Shown here: in pieces, positions 7,082 to 15,940 of the stretch
How positions within the stretch are numbered: the first letter of the stretch is position 1
Layout: the number at the start of each line of letters is the position of its first letter
Assembly: GCA_031260865.1 (NCBI GenBank)
Contig: JAISKQ010000135.1
Location: 1-20,593, forward strand
DNA: 20,593 bases
DNA from: Prevotella sp.
Lineage (GTDB): Bacteria > Bacteroidota > Bacteroidia > Bacteroidales > Dysgonomonadaceae
Direction: 5' to 3'
Translations under genes and position numbers: made by a program
The notes under the pieces: generated by a model
Told to the model about the DNA's origin: nothing
The model's database searches: none
The model's input: the letters and a program-made list of their open reading frames with translations, nothing else

Positions 7082-9640
7082 ATGGGTGACACTCTACGAT
7101 ATATTATCCAAAGAAAAATAATTCTGTTTTCTTTGCTGTGCTTTTTTTGCGGCCTTATTCACGCCCAATCTCTCACAGTATTGCGAGGCGTTGTGAAAGA
7201 TGCCGTTACGCATGAAAAGTTAGCATTCGTAAGCATCACCTTTGACAATACTCCTTCCGGTACATTTTCGGATGAAGAGGGTGAGTTCAGACTAACGAAC
7301 AAGGGACCGCAGACGTCTGTCACTGTATCTCTTCTTGGCTATAAGCCCCAGACATTTACCGTTCATCCGAGAGTCATCACCACCAATGAAATATATTTGG
7401 AACCCGAAGACACCGAACTAAAAGAAGTAATAGTCAGACCTAAAAAAGAAAAGTATTCTAAAAAGAATAATCCGGCGGTAGAACTCATCAAAAAGGTCAT
7501 AGCTCATAAAGATGATAATAATATAACCGATCTGGATTATTACCAATATGAAGAATATGAGCGAACCTTTATCGCTCTAAATGATTTTAAACCGGAGCAG
7601 CCTCAATTTAAACGATTCAAATTTCTGCCTAACTATGTTGATACCTCTTTAATAGATGCTAAGCCTATATTGCCTGTATCGGTAAGAGAAAAACTCACCG
7701 ATGTTTTTTACAGAAAAGAACCTAAAGACAACAAAAAGATTGTCAAGGGCTATCACATAGAAGGATTGGATGAAACTTTTGAGACCGAAGCCTTGGACGC
7801 TATTTTGAAAGAAGTTTTTAAAGACATTAATATAACGGATAATTCAATCACATTATTATTCCAACAGTTTGTCAGTCCATTAAGCGAACATAATTCTGTG
7901 AATTTCTATCGTTGGTATATATCCGACACCGTTAAAATAGAGAATAACAAGTATGTAAAGTTGGACTTCGCGCCATTCAATTCACGCGACATTGGTTTTA
8001 CCGGCAATCTGTATATATCGCTCGATAGTATGTTTGCTGTGAAAAAAGCCGTATTGAGAACGCCAAAGAAGATGAATATCAACTTTGTGGATGAACTGGT
8101 GATACAACTTGACTTCAAAAAAACGGCAAACGACAAATGGATACCATTGCAAGAACGTATGGCTATTGACCTTTCAATGCTCAGCGCTGTAAAATTCTAT
8201 GTGGACAAAACCAAATCGTATGAGAAATTTGAGATAAACAGTCCGATGGATCCCATCTTCATAATGGCTGCGCCGGAAGCGTTTGAAAAAGATTATCTGA
8301 AGAGAAATAAAGAATATTGGGCGACCAACCGCCCTGTCGACTTCAAAAAGGATTACAGGATGGATCAGATGATGCGGGACGTGAACAATGTCGCTCTATT
8401 CAAATTTATACTGGGAGTAGGACGCGTCTTGGATTCAGACTATTTTCCGACATCAAAAAATAAAGAAAAAAACAAGCTGGAAATAGGCAGGATACCGACA
8501 TTGTACAGTTACAACCCTATTGAAGGCAACCGTGTCAGGTTAACGCTCATTACAACCCCGAAACTACATCCGCATTTATTTTTATATGGATATGCCGCTT
8601 ATGGAACACGCGACGAAAAGTTCAAATATTACGGAGAAGCGACATGGGCTTTCAAAGATATAAAATATACAAAGGATGAATATCCCAAAAGCAATATAAA
8701 GATTGCTTATAAATACGACATGAATACGCTTGGACAGAGGCAAACGCAGGTAGAGAGAGATCATATACTCATGTCGTTGCGTTCCACCAATAATACGAAG
8801 ATGACTTATAACAGGCAAACGGAAATATCGTATGAAAAAGAGTTCTATGGCGGATTTTCTTTCACTTTATCTGGTCAGACTTTTGATGAAAAAGCCGCCG
8901 GAAAACTGGTCTTTGAGAAATTGGACGAAACCGGAAATAAATATACCGTAAATACGATACGAACCACCGAAACCGCGCTTTCGTTACGCTATGCCCCAAA
9001 CGAAAAGTTCTATCAGTTACGGCGTAAAAGAAGCTCTATAACCGCCCCGCGGACAATATACAGCCTATCCCATGTTGTAGCGATAAATGATTTTTTAGGA
9101 GGTCAATACAATTATAACAGGACGTCATTCTCCTTTTTCAAGCAGATGTGGATTGCTCCTTATGGTAAATTGTTATTATCGGCGCAAGCCGAAAAAGTGT
9201 GGGGAGCGGCGCCTTTTCCTTTCCTTGTTACCCCGAGCGCCAACAGTTCATATACCATCCAGCGAGGAAATTATTATCTGATAGAACCGCTTGAGTTTGT
9301 GCATGACGCGCAAGTATCATGGGATATATATTATCACATGGGGGGGTGGCTGTTCAATAGGATACCGGTGCTTAAGTGGCTTAAATGGCGCGAAGTATTC
9401 GGTTTTAGAGGATTCATGGGGAATTTAAGCAAGCGCAATAATCCGCAATACAACCATGACCTGCCGCTTTTCCCGCAGGATACATATACAACTGGTCATG
9501 AGCCATATATGGAGTATAATATAGGGATTGAAAACATCTTTAAGTTTTTCCGCGTCGATTATGTCCGACGGGTTAATTATTTATACCACCCCAATGTAAA
9601 TCAAGACGGATTCAGAGTTTCATTTGAATTGTCTTTCTGA
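7082..9640 (+). CDS. DUF5686 / carboxypeptidase-regulatory-like outer-membrane protein
   Basis: An 852-residue exported protein. Residues 1-30 form a signal peptide: basic start, hydrophobic IILFSLLCFFCGLI, cleavage likely after HAQ. Residues about 33-110 are a carboxypeptidase-D regulatory-like (beta-sandwich) domain, including the GVVKDAVTHEKLAFVSI start, a SDEEGEFRL turn and SLLGYKPQT. The rest matches the layout of the DUF5686 family: a KKNNPAVELIKKVIAHKDDN segment near 130-150 followed by a long beta-rich region that ends in aromatic-phenylalanine FRVSFELSF, as expected for an outer-membrane barrel. Such proteins are widespread in Bacteroidota and have no proven biochemical role. They resemble TonB-dependent receptors in having the regulatory-like domain but lack a plug. 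The neighbours give no functional hint: ettA lies upstream behind a terminator, and the lipid kinase is convergent 6 bp away. Confidence 0.85.
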   Translation: MGDTLRYIIQRKIILFSLLCFFCGLIHAQSLTVLRGVVKDAVTHEKLAFVSITFDNTPSGTFSDEEGEFRLTNKGPQTSVTVSLLGYKPQTFTVHPRVITTNEIYLEPEDTELKEVIVRPKKEKYSKKNNPAVELIKKVIAHKDDNNITDLDYYQYEEYERTFIALNDFKPEQPQFKRFKFLPNYVDTSLIDAKPILPVSVREKLTDVFYRKEPKDNKKIVKGYHIEGLDETFETEALDAILKEVFKDINITDNSITLLFQQFVSPLSEHNSVNFYRWYISDTVKIENNKYVKLDFAPFNSRDIGFTGNLYISLDSMFAVKKAVLRTPKKMNINFVDELVIQLDFKKTANDKWIPLQERMAIDLSMLSAVKFYVDKTKSYEKFEINSPMDPIFIMAAPEAFEKDYLKRNKEYWATNRPVDFKKDYRMDQMMRDVNNVALFKFILGVGRVLDSDYFPTSKNKEKNKLEIGRIPTLYSYNPIEGNRVRLTLITTPKLHPHLFLYGYAAYGTRDEKFKYYGEATWAFKDIKYTKDEYPKSNIKIAYKYDMNTLGQRQTQVERDHILMSLRSTNNTKMTYNRQTEISYEKEFYGGFSFTLSGQTFDEKAAGKLVFEKLDETGNKYTVNTIRTTETALSLRYAPNEKFYQLRRKRSSITAPRTIYSLSHVVAINDFLGGQYNYNRTSFSFFKQMWIAPYGKLLLSAQAEKVWGAAPFPFLVTPSANSSYTIQRGNYYLIEPLEFVHDAQVSWDIYYHMGGWLFNRIPVLKWLKWREVFGFRGFMGNLSKRNNPQYNHDLPLFPQDTYTTGHEPYMEYNIGIENIFKFFRVDYVRRVNYLYHPNVNQDGFRVSFELSF

Positions 9641-9643
9641 ATC
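9609..9643. repeat. 8-bp inverted repeat at the convergent gene ends
   Basis: GATTCAGA (9609-9616) and TCTGAATC (9636-9643) are perfect inverted repeats around a 19-nt loop and overlap the stop codon of the DUF5686 gene. The convergent lipid-kinase gene ends at 9647. There is no T-tract on either side, so it is at best a weak or factor-assisted terminator or an RNA 3'-end stabiliser. Confidence 0.3.
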
Positions 9644-9646
9644 GAA

Positions 9647-10594
9647 TTATACTGTACCTAACACCTTAAGTAATAACTCATACGGATCTAAGGGGTGTTT
9701 CTTATGCGGATTTTTAGGAACCAGTACTTTCAATCCCTGAGGTATAATCTTCACATGGATTTCTTCGCCCATTTTCACCGGGTCGCCGTCAATGTGCATC
9801 ACACCCGAATGTTCCCGTTTAATGGTCGCCTCATTCGTTATAAGCTCGACCATTTTACTGTTTTCGTCTATCTTCTTGGTAAATAGTTGTATGGATGTCT
9901 GCGGTACGTCCAATATTGATAGAGGCTTCAGAATGGCGACATTCATCATTCCATCCTGAATGTCGGCATGGGGCGCTATATGGGCATTGTAGCCATATTG
10001 CGAGGCATTCGCGCAAGTTATCACAAAAGCCTTGTCTTTTATTGTACCCTCCGGGCATATAACTTCATATTGCTGTGGCTTTTGCTGAAAAAACGTTTCC
10101 AGCATATTCCTAAAATACATCAACGACCCTCTGTTTTTCCTTCCCGATACTTTTGCCGCTACTTCGGCGTCGAAGCCTACGCCACAAGTACAAAGGAATA
10201 TATGATCGTTGACCGTGCCGTAATCAATAGATATAATGTTCTCTTCCAAGATGATTTCCAAGGCCTTCTTCGTATCCATCGGAATATTCAAGTCTCTGCC
10301 CAAACCATTCCCCGAACCCATCGGAATAATGCCGAGCGTGGTATCGGAACCGACCAAAGCCCCTCCTACCTCATTTACCGTCCCATCACCTCCGACGGCT
10401 ATAACATAATCGGCTCTATCCTTTATAGCCTGATGAGCTATTTCCGCGCCATGGCCGGCATAGCCTGTTATAAAGATGTGTACATCAAACTCACGGGCAT
10501 CCAGCACTTCCACTATCTTATGTGGTAGATGCTGTTTGGACGAAGTCCCCGAAACGGGATTAATGATGACATATACTTTCTTTTTCCTATTCAT
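9647..10594 (-). CDS. Diacylglycerol kinase-family lipid kinase (YegS/DagK-like)
   Basis: A 315-residue member of the DAGK catalytic-domain family (PF00781), which phosphorylates diacylglycerol, sphingoid bases or related lipids using ATP. Visible motifs, counted from the chosen start: INPVSG at 11-16, the nucleotide-binding GGDGTVNE at 68-75, and PMGSGNGLGRDL at 91-102. The C-terminal half carries the beta-sandwich typical of the fold, with HIDGDP near 265. The frame is open upstream to an ATG at 10642, but the ATG at 10594 is preferred: it begins directly before the first strand (RKKKVYVIINP), and a complete -33/-7 promoter at 10619-10650 would start the transcript near 10613, downstream of the outer ATG. 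Bacteroidales make sphingolipids, so a sphingoid substrate is conceivable but not shown here. Confidence 0.9.
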   Translation of the reverse strand: MNRKKKVYVIINPVSGTSSKQHLPHKIVEVLDAREFDVHIFITGYAGHGAEIAHQAIKDRADYVIAVGGDGTVNEVGGALVGSDTTLGIIPMGSGNGLGRDLNIPMDTKKALEIILEENIISIDYGTVNDHIFLCTCGVGFDAEVAAKVSGRKNRGSLMYFRNMLETFFQQKPQQYEVICPEGTIKDKAFVITCANASQYGYNAHIAPHADIQDGMMNVAILKPLSILDVPQTSIQLFTKKIDENSKMVELITNEATIKREHSGVMHIDGDPVKMGEEIHVKIIPQGLKVLVPKNPHKKHPLDPYELLLKVLGTV

Positions 10595-10618
10595 AAATAA
10601 AAGACATAGTTTGTTGTA

Positions 10619-10650
10619 CAAAAATAGTCTTTTGATAGTCATAGACCAAA
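10619..10650 (-). promoter_or_regulatory. Full sigma-ABfr promoter for the lipid kinase gene
   Basis: On the minus strand, TTTG (10650-10647) is followed after 20 bp by TATTTTTG (10626-10619). Both boxes and the spacing match the Bacteroidales -33 TTTG / -7 TAnnTTTG consensus exactly. The expected start of transcription is about 10612-10614, giving a leader of about 18-20 nt to the ATG at 10594. Confidence 0.7.
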
Positions 10651-10720
10651 TTTTAAGTTCTCATATATTAAACTTCTAACACTTGTGTTTTATGAAAAAT
10701 TATAAAAGAAAGTGCAATGA

Positions 10721-10750
10721 TATATATTATATTATATTATATTATATTAC
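10721..10750. repeat. ATTAT pentanucleotide microsatellite
   Basis: Four perfect ATTAT copies at 10726-10745, preceded by TATAT and followed by ATTAC. The array directly abuts the TACATTTG element at 10748-10755 and so occupies the spacer and -33 region of the likely SusC-operon promoter. Confidence 0.9.
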
Positions 10751-10755
10751 ATTTG
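10748..10755 (+). promoter_or_regulatory. Candidate -7 element of the SusC-SusD operon
   Basis: TACATTTG is an exact TAnnTTTG match, the only one seen on the + strand between the lipid kinase and the SusC gene. It would give a leader of about 195 nt. The -33 position falls inside the ATTAT array and reads ATAT/TATT, not TTTG. The leader (10756-10957) is A/T-rich; no ORF, strong hairpin or known riboswitch was recognised in it. Confidence 0.45.
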
Positions 10756-10957
10756 TACCGTCAAACAATAGTTCTTCATAAAACTATGTAATAAATTTTA
10801 ATTAATAACCTTTAAAAGAATACAATAACCATTCATTTTTCAGATAGGTAATAGATCTAAGTACAAGAAAATTATATCCATTGAAATTCCGCCTTTAGAA
10901 TTTATATATAGAAAATTGAAAACACCATTGTTATTTTAATTAAACTTAATAACGCTT

Positions 10958-13900
10958 ATGAAAAAACTGGTAATCATTATCCTTTATCTCTGCATCGGCA
11001 TAGGTACGACCTTTGCGCAAACGCGGACTATTAAAGGAACTGTAGTGGATGAGACGAACGAACCTCTTACCGGGGTTACAGTTTCTGTAAAAGGATCAAC
11101 AACGGCGACTATGACCGATATAGACGGTAAATTCACCATTCAGGTTCAGCAAAATGTAAAAAACCTTTCTTTCAGCTTTATCGGCTACGAAACCATTGAT
11201 GTTCCGATAACCGATAACATGAAAATTGCCATGAAGACTTCGGATAGGCAATTAGGGGAAGTTGTGGTTACAGGTATGACCTCGATGGATAAACGCTTGT
11301 TTACAGGAGCTACCGACCGACTGAAAGGAGAGGATATAAAAATAGACGGTATGCCCGAAGTCGTGCGTGCGTTGGACGGACGTTCGGCAGGGGTAAGCAT
11401 ACAGAATGTATCCGGTACTTTCGGCGCTGCTCCTAAAATCAGTATTCGCGGGAATACATCTATCTATGGGGACTCCAAACCGCTTTGGGTTGTCGATGGA
11501 ATTATTATGGAAGACGCCGTCAACGTGTCTGCCGATGACTTGTCTTCAGGTAACGCCAACACGTTGATCAGTTCCGCCATAGCCGGAATAAACGCCGAAG
11601 ATATTGAAAGCATACAAGTGCTGAAAGACGGTTCGGCGACCTCCATATACGGAGCGCGCGCCATGGGCGGCGTTATCGTTATCACAACAAAGAAAGGGGT
11701 GTCCGGACAACACACCATCAACTATGTAGGAGAGTTTACAATGAGGTTGAAACCGATGTACAGGGATTTCAATATCATGAATTCCCAAGAACAAATGGGT
11801 ATTTACCGGGAAATGGAGTCGAAAGGATGGCTCAATTACGGAAGAACCTCCAAGGCTAGAAATAGCGGCGTATATGGCAAAATGTATCATCTGATAGATA
11901 CCTATGACCCTGCTACGGGAACATATCTGTTGGAAAATACGCCGGAAGCGCGTAACGCGTACCTCCGGGAAGCTGAATTGCGAAACACCAACTGGTTCGA
12001 TGAACTATTCTCAAACAATGTTATGCAAAACCATACCGTCAGCATTTCTTCGGGATCTGAAAAGTCAAATATATACGCGTCTTTGGGAGCGTTATTGGAC
12101 GAAGGATGGTATAACCAGAGCGCTGTGAAACGTTATACAGCGAATTTCAACGCCACACACAAAATTTTAAACAACTTGTCCTTGAAGATAGGAGCGAACG
12201 CTTCGCACCGTAACCAAAAAGCTCCCGGAACCCTGTCTTCCGACGCGAATGCCGTTTATGGTTATGTAAAGAGGGATTTCGACATCAATCCGTATAGTTA
12301 CGCGCTGAATACATCCAGAGCGTTGGATCCGAAAGAATTTTATCAATCGAACTATGCTACTTTCAATATCCTGGATGAACTGTCGAAAAACAGGATGGAA
12401 TACGAAGTTACTAAGTTTACATTTCAGACCGAATTGTCATGGTCTCCGGTTGAAAATTTGATGCTGAGGGCGTTGGGCGCGTTTAAATACGACCTCACCA
12501 CCCGCGACCACAATATCAATGACAATTCGAACCAAGCAAGAGCTTACAGGACAATGAGTGATCCTACAATACAAAAAAATAATCCGCTCTTATACAAAGA
12601 CCCGGACTATACATGGGAACTGCCTACTTCAATATTGCCGAACGGAGGTATCTGGTATCGCGACGATAATAAGATGAAAGGCTATGACTTACGCCTTACC
12701 GCCGATTGGAATCATACATTCAACGACGACCATTCTGTGATCGCCTTTGGAGGTATGGAATTAAATTCCGCGGATAGGAATGAAGCATTCTTTACCGGTT
12801 GGGGTATGCAATATGAAATGGGTGAAATACCTTTTTATGTATATCAATTTTTCAAACAGGGAATTGAACAGGGAAACTCTTATTATGATTTGGATAATAC
12901 GCACACTCGGCAAGCGGCGTATTTCATCAATCCTTCCTATAGCTTCAAAGGAAAATACGTGCTGTCGGGAACATTACGCTATGAAGGTTCCAACAGGTTA
13001 GGTAGATCACGTAGCGCCCGTTGGTTACCGACATGGAACATCGGCGTGAGATGGAATATATATGAAGAAGGATTTTTCCAAAAATGGAAACCGACCGTTT
13101 CCCATTTGCAACTGTTAGCAAGTTTTAGTAAAGTAGCCGATTTGCCTCCGGGATCAATTGCCAGCAGCGAAGTTGAAATTGGGGCATATAAGCCTTTTAG
13201 ACCTTTTACCGACATACAGGAAGCCGGATTAAGAGTCAACAATTTGGCGAACACAGAATTGACCTATGAAAAGAAACATGAAATAAATGTCAGCCTGCAG
13301 GCGGGATTTATCAACAACCGGATCAATTTGGATCTTAGCTGGTATGACAGGAAAAATTTCGACCTCATCGGTGATGTAAATACATGGGGAGTCGGTGGAG
13401 CAATTTCGAAACGCGCCAATGACGCCAAAATGCATACTTGGGGTATTGAAGCTACACTGAATACACAAAATATAAAGATGAAAGATTTTCGTTGGACAAC
13501 AGATTTCATTTTTGGATTTAATAAAACCAAAATCACGGATTTATTGACATCAGGAACCCGGGTATTCGATTTGGTCAGAGGAAGGTTGCCTCTCGAAGGC
13601 TATCCTCACAGAGGTGTGTTCTCCGTTCCGTTTGTGAGATTAAATGAAATAGGATTACCGGTATTTCTTAATGAAAACGGCGAGGAGACGACAACAGGTA
13701 TCAATCTCCAACTCAGCACTCCTGAATTATTGAAGTATCTCAAATATGAGGGTCCGGTGGATCCAATAGCCAAAGGCGGATTTCAGAATACATTCCGTTA
13801 CAAAAATTTCACACTTGGCGTATTTTTACTTTATCAGTTTGGTAGTGTAGTCAGGCTTGACCCTGTATTCAGCTCTTCCTATTCCGATTTATCCGCGATG

Positions 13901-14275
13901 CCTAAAGAATTTAAGAACCGCTGGATAGCGCCCGGCGATGAAAACTATACGACTATCCCCGTCATATTGGATACCCGCCAGGCTACCAAATACAGTAATA
14001 TAACCAATGCTTACAGCACCTACAACTATTCGACGGAACGTGTGGCTAAGGGAGATTTTATTCGCTTGAGGGACGTCTCTTTAGATTACGAGTTACCGAA
14101 ACAATGGTTAGGTTCGCATGTGAAAAACGCTTCGGTTAAGTTTTTGGCTACAAACCTGTTCCTGCTATACGCAGACAAAAAACTAAACGGACAAGACCCT
14201 GAATTTATTACATCCGGTGGTGTGGCATCACCGCTGCCTCGACAATTTACTTTTTCAGTAAGGCTTGGTTTTTAA
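10958..14275 (+). CDS. SusC/RagA-family TonB-linked outer-membrane transporter
   Basis: A 1105-residue outer-membrane barrel that imports ligand across the outer membrane using TonB energy, with the SusD protein as its extracellular lid. The signal peptide covers residues 1-20 (cleavage after TTFA). A carboxypeptidase-regulatory-like domain follows at about 24-95 (IKGTVVDETNEPLTGVTVSV, then SFIGYETIDV). A TonB-box-like EVVVTG is at 101-106. The plug spans about 115-245, with the SusC hallmark segments PKISIRGNTSI, PLWVVDGIIMED, IESIQVLKDGSA and SIYGARAMGGVIVITTKKG. The barrel ends in RQFTFSVRLGF with the C-terminal aromatic. There is no N-terminal STN domain, so FecR/ECF-sigma control through this protein is not expected. 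SusD starts 32 bp downstream; this is the first gene of a five-gene operon. Confidence 0.96.
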   Translation: MKKLVIIILYLCIGIGTTFAQTRTIKGTVVDETNEPLTGVTVSVKGSTTATMTDIDGKFTIQVQQNVKNLSFSFIGYETIDVPITDNMKIAMKTSDRQLGEVVVTGMTSMDKRLFTGATDRLKGEDIKIDGMPEVVRALDGRSAGVSIQNVSGTFGAAPKISIRGNTSIYGDSKPLWVVDGIIMEDAVNVSADDLSSGNANTLISSAIAGINAEDIESIQVLKDGSATSIYGARAMGGVIVITTKKGVSGQHTINYVGEFTMRLKPMYRDFNIMNSQEQMGIYREMESKGWLNYGRTSKARNSGVYGKMYHLIDTYDPATGTYLLENTPEARNAYLREAELRNTNWFDELFSNNVMQNHTVSISSGSEKSNIYASLGALLDEGWYNQSAVKRYTANFNATHKILNNLSLKIGANASHRNQKAPGTLSSDANAVYGYVKRDFDINPYSYALNTSRALDPKEFYQSNYATFNILDELSKNRMEYEVTKFTFQTELSWSPVENLMLRALGAFKYDLTTRDHNINDNSNQARAYRTMSDPTIQKNNPLLYKDPDYTWELPTSILPNGGIWYRDDNKMKGYDLRLTADWNHTFNDDHSVIAFGGMELNSADRNEAFFTGWGMQYEMGEIPFYVYQFFKQGIEQGNSYYDLDNTHTRQAAYFINPSYSFKGKYVLSGTLRYEGSNRLGRSRSARWLPTWNIGVRWNIYEEGFFQKWKPTVSHLQLLASFSKVADLPPGSIASSEVEIGAYKPFRPFTDIQEAGLRVNNLANTELTYEKKHEINVSLQAGFINNRINLDLSWYDRKNFDLIGDVNTWGVGGAISKRANDAKMHTWGIEATLNTQNIKMKDFRWTTDFIFGFNKTKITDLLTSGTRVFDLVRGRLPLEGYPHRGVFSVPFVRLNEIGLPVFLNENGEETTTGINLQLSTPELLKYLKYEGPVDPIAKGGFQNTFRYKNFTLGVFLLYQFGSVVRLDPVFSSSYSDLSAMPKEFKNRWIAPGDENYTTIPVILDTRQATKYSNITNAYSTYNYSTERVAKGDFIRLRDVSLDYELPKQWLGSHVKNASVKFLATNLFLLYADKKLNGQDPEFITSGGVASPLPRQFTFSVRLGF

Positions 14276-14307
14276 GAATACTAAAACAATAATAAAAAGA
14301 AGAGAAT

Positions 14308-15909
14308 ATGAAAAAAATAATCAAATATAGTCTGTTATTGGCATTAGTCCTGATCATAATGCCATCTTGTGATGATTATCTGGATACTTTGCCGGATTCG
14401 AGAACTCAACTCGACGACGAAACTAAAGTAATCAATATACTTGTGTCCGCTTATCCTAACCAGACTTCCGTGATGATGTCGGAATTTTGGAGCGACAATT
14501 GGGATATGTATGACTGGAATCTTAATTACAATAACTATCAGGAAGATGTTTGGCGATGGAAAGATGAAGTGAACCGGTCAGGAAACGATCACTTATACCG
14601 CACATGGGAATTTTGTTACACTTCTATATCGGCGTGTAATGAAGCCTTGGCGGCAATCGAAAAACTTGGAAATCCCGTTTCTTTGAAGGGAGCTAAAGCG
14701 GAAGCGCTGATAGCAAGGGCTTGGAATCATTTCGAGTTAGCGTCTCTCTTCTGTTTGCCTTATGGCAAGACCAGCGGTCAGGATATGGGACTGCCGTATA
14801 TGGAAGCGCCTGAAACAACAGTGAGACCGGATTATGAAAGAGGAACTGTCGAAGAACTTTATAAAAAGATCAGCAACGACATCGAAGCCGCTTTGCCTAA
14901 CATTGATAATAATATATATACGCAGCCAAAATATCATTTCAACAGGAGCGCGGCTTATGCTTTCGCTACAAAATTCTATATGATATACGGAAAATTTGAT
15001 AAAGCGATAGAATACGCTACTGTTGTGCTTGGACAAAATCCGGCGTCGGTTTTACGCGATTGGCAGGCTACAATCCCAATGGACGCGAGTAATACCGAAC
15101 AACCGAACGCCTATATGGATAAAAACAATCCGGCTACCTTATTAGTATCGGTTCCTACATCAGGCTGGTCCACTGTCGGTCCTAACAATTACTCCACATG
15201 CAATAAGTTCTCCCACTCTATGGCGGTAGGCAGGTATGAGACCCTTCAGTCCACCGGACCATGGGGCAACCACAATAATATTTATGTCAGAACATGGTGG
15301 AACACGAATACAAACAAGTTGTTCCACAAGAAAATCGGTTATTATTTTGAATACACCGATCCTGTGGCACGCACCGGCTACCAACATACAAGTATTGTCC
15401 ATTTCACAACGGATGAAACATTATTGTATCGGGCAGAGGCCTATATACTGACCAAGCAATATGCAAAAGCATACGAAGACCTGACCACTTTTATCACGAA
15501 TTATACCCGAAGCAAACCGGGATATGATGCTATTATCGATTTTTATAAAGGACTCGAATATTATTATCCTGAGTTTGTGTATGAAACAGATAATCAGGGT
15601 AATGAAATAGCGGTCAAATACCCGACTCCTAAAAAGGAATTGAATCCTCCGTTGTACAACATAGAATACGGAACCGATCAAGAATGGTTGCTGCATTATG
15701 TATTGCACTTGAGACGAATTCTCTTAGTTGGCGAAGGTCAACGTTGGCAGGATATCAAACGTTATGGTATAACAGTGTACCGCAGGCTGATAGACAGAGG
15801 GTTTAATGTGGTGGAAATTATGGATACCATGAAACCTGATGATAAACGCAGGGCAATGCAGATACCGACAGAAATCACAAATGCCGGATGTCCTAAGAAT
15901 CCTCGATGA
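14308..15909 (+). CDS. SusD/RagB-family surface lipoprotein
   Basis: A 533-residue ligand-binding lipoprotein that closes over the SusC barrel. The signal peptide ends in a lipobox (MPSC, lipidated Cys21). The acidic CDDYLD start is typical of SusD proteins and of surface-exported Bacteroidota lipoproteins. Helical TPR-like segments follow, for example the YTSISACNEALAAIEKLG helix and KAEALIARAWNHFELASLF, which is the conserved SusD helix, then LPYMEAPETTVRPDYERGTVEELYKKI. Near the end, LLVGEGQRWQDIKRYGI and KRRAMQIPTEITNAGCPKNPR form the usual C-terminal signature. Aromatic residues (WSDNWDMYDWNLNYNNY, about 62-78) are abundant near the N-terminus; some could take part in ligand contact. The ligand cannot be assigned from sequence. 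Confidence 0.95.
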   Translation: MKKIIKYSLLLALVLIIMPSCDDYLDTLPDSRTQLDDETKVINILVSAYPNQTSVMMSEFWSDNWDMYDWNLNYNNYQEDVWRWKDEVNRSGNDHLYRTWEFCYTSISACNEALAAIEKLGNPVSLKGAKAEALIARAWNHFELASLFCLPYGKTSGQDMGLPYMEAPETTVRPDYERGTVEELYKKISNDIEAALPNIDNNIYTQPKYHFNRSAAYAFATKFYMIYGKFDKAIEYATVVLGQNPASVLRDWQATIPMDASNTEQPNAYMDKNNPATLLVSVPTSGWSTVGPNNYSTCNKFSHSMAVGRYETLQSTGPWGNHNNIYVRTWWNTNTNKLFHKKIGYYFEYTDPVARTGYQHTSIVHFTTDETLLYRAEAYILTKQYAKAYEDLTTFITNYTRSKPGYDAIIDFYKGLEYYYPEFVYETDNQGNEIAVKYPTPKKELNPPLYNIEYGTDQEWLLHYVLHLRRILLVGEGQRWQDIKRYGITVYRRLIDRGFNVVEIMDTMKPDDKRRAMQIPTEITNAGCPKNPR

Positions 15910-15940
15910 AGTTTTTAAACAAAAATAAATAAATAATAAT

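Noticed and set aside
9968..10528. A 186-codon + strand open frame opposite the lipid kinase
   Set aside because: The minus strand frame has clear DAGK motifs (GGDGT, GSGNG) across the same bases; the opposite frame has no recognisable domain and is a shadow.
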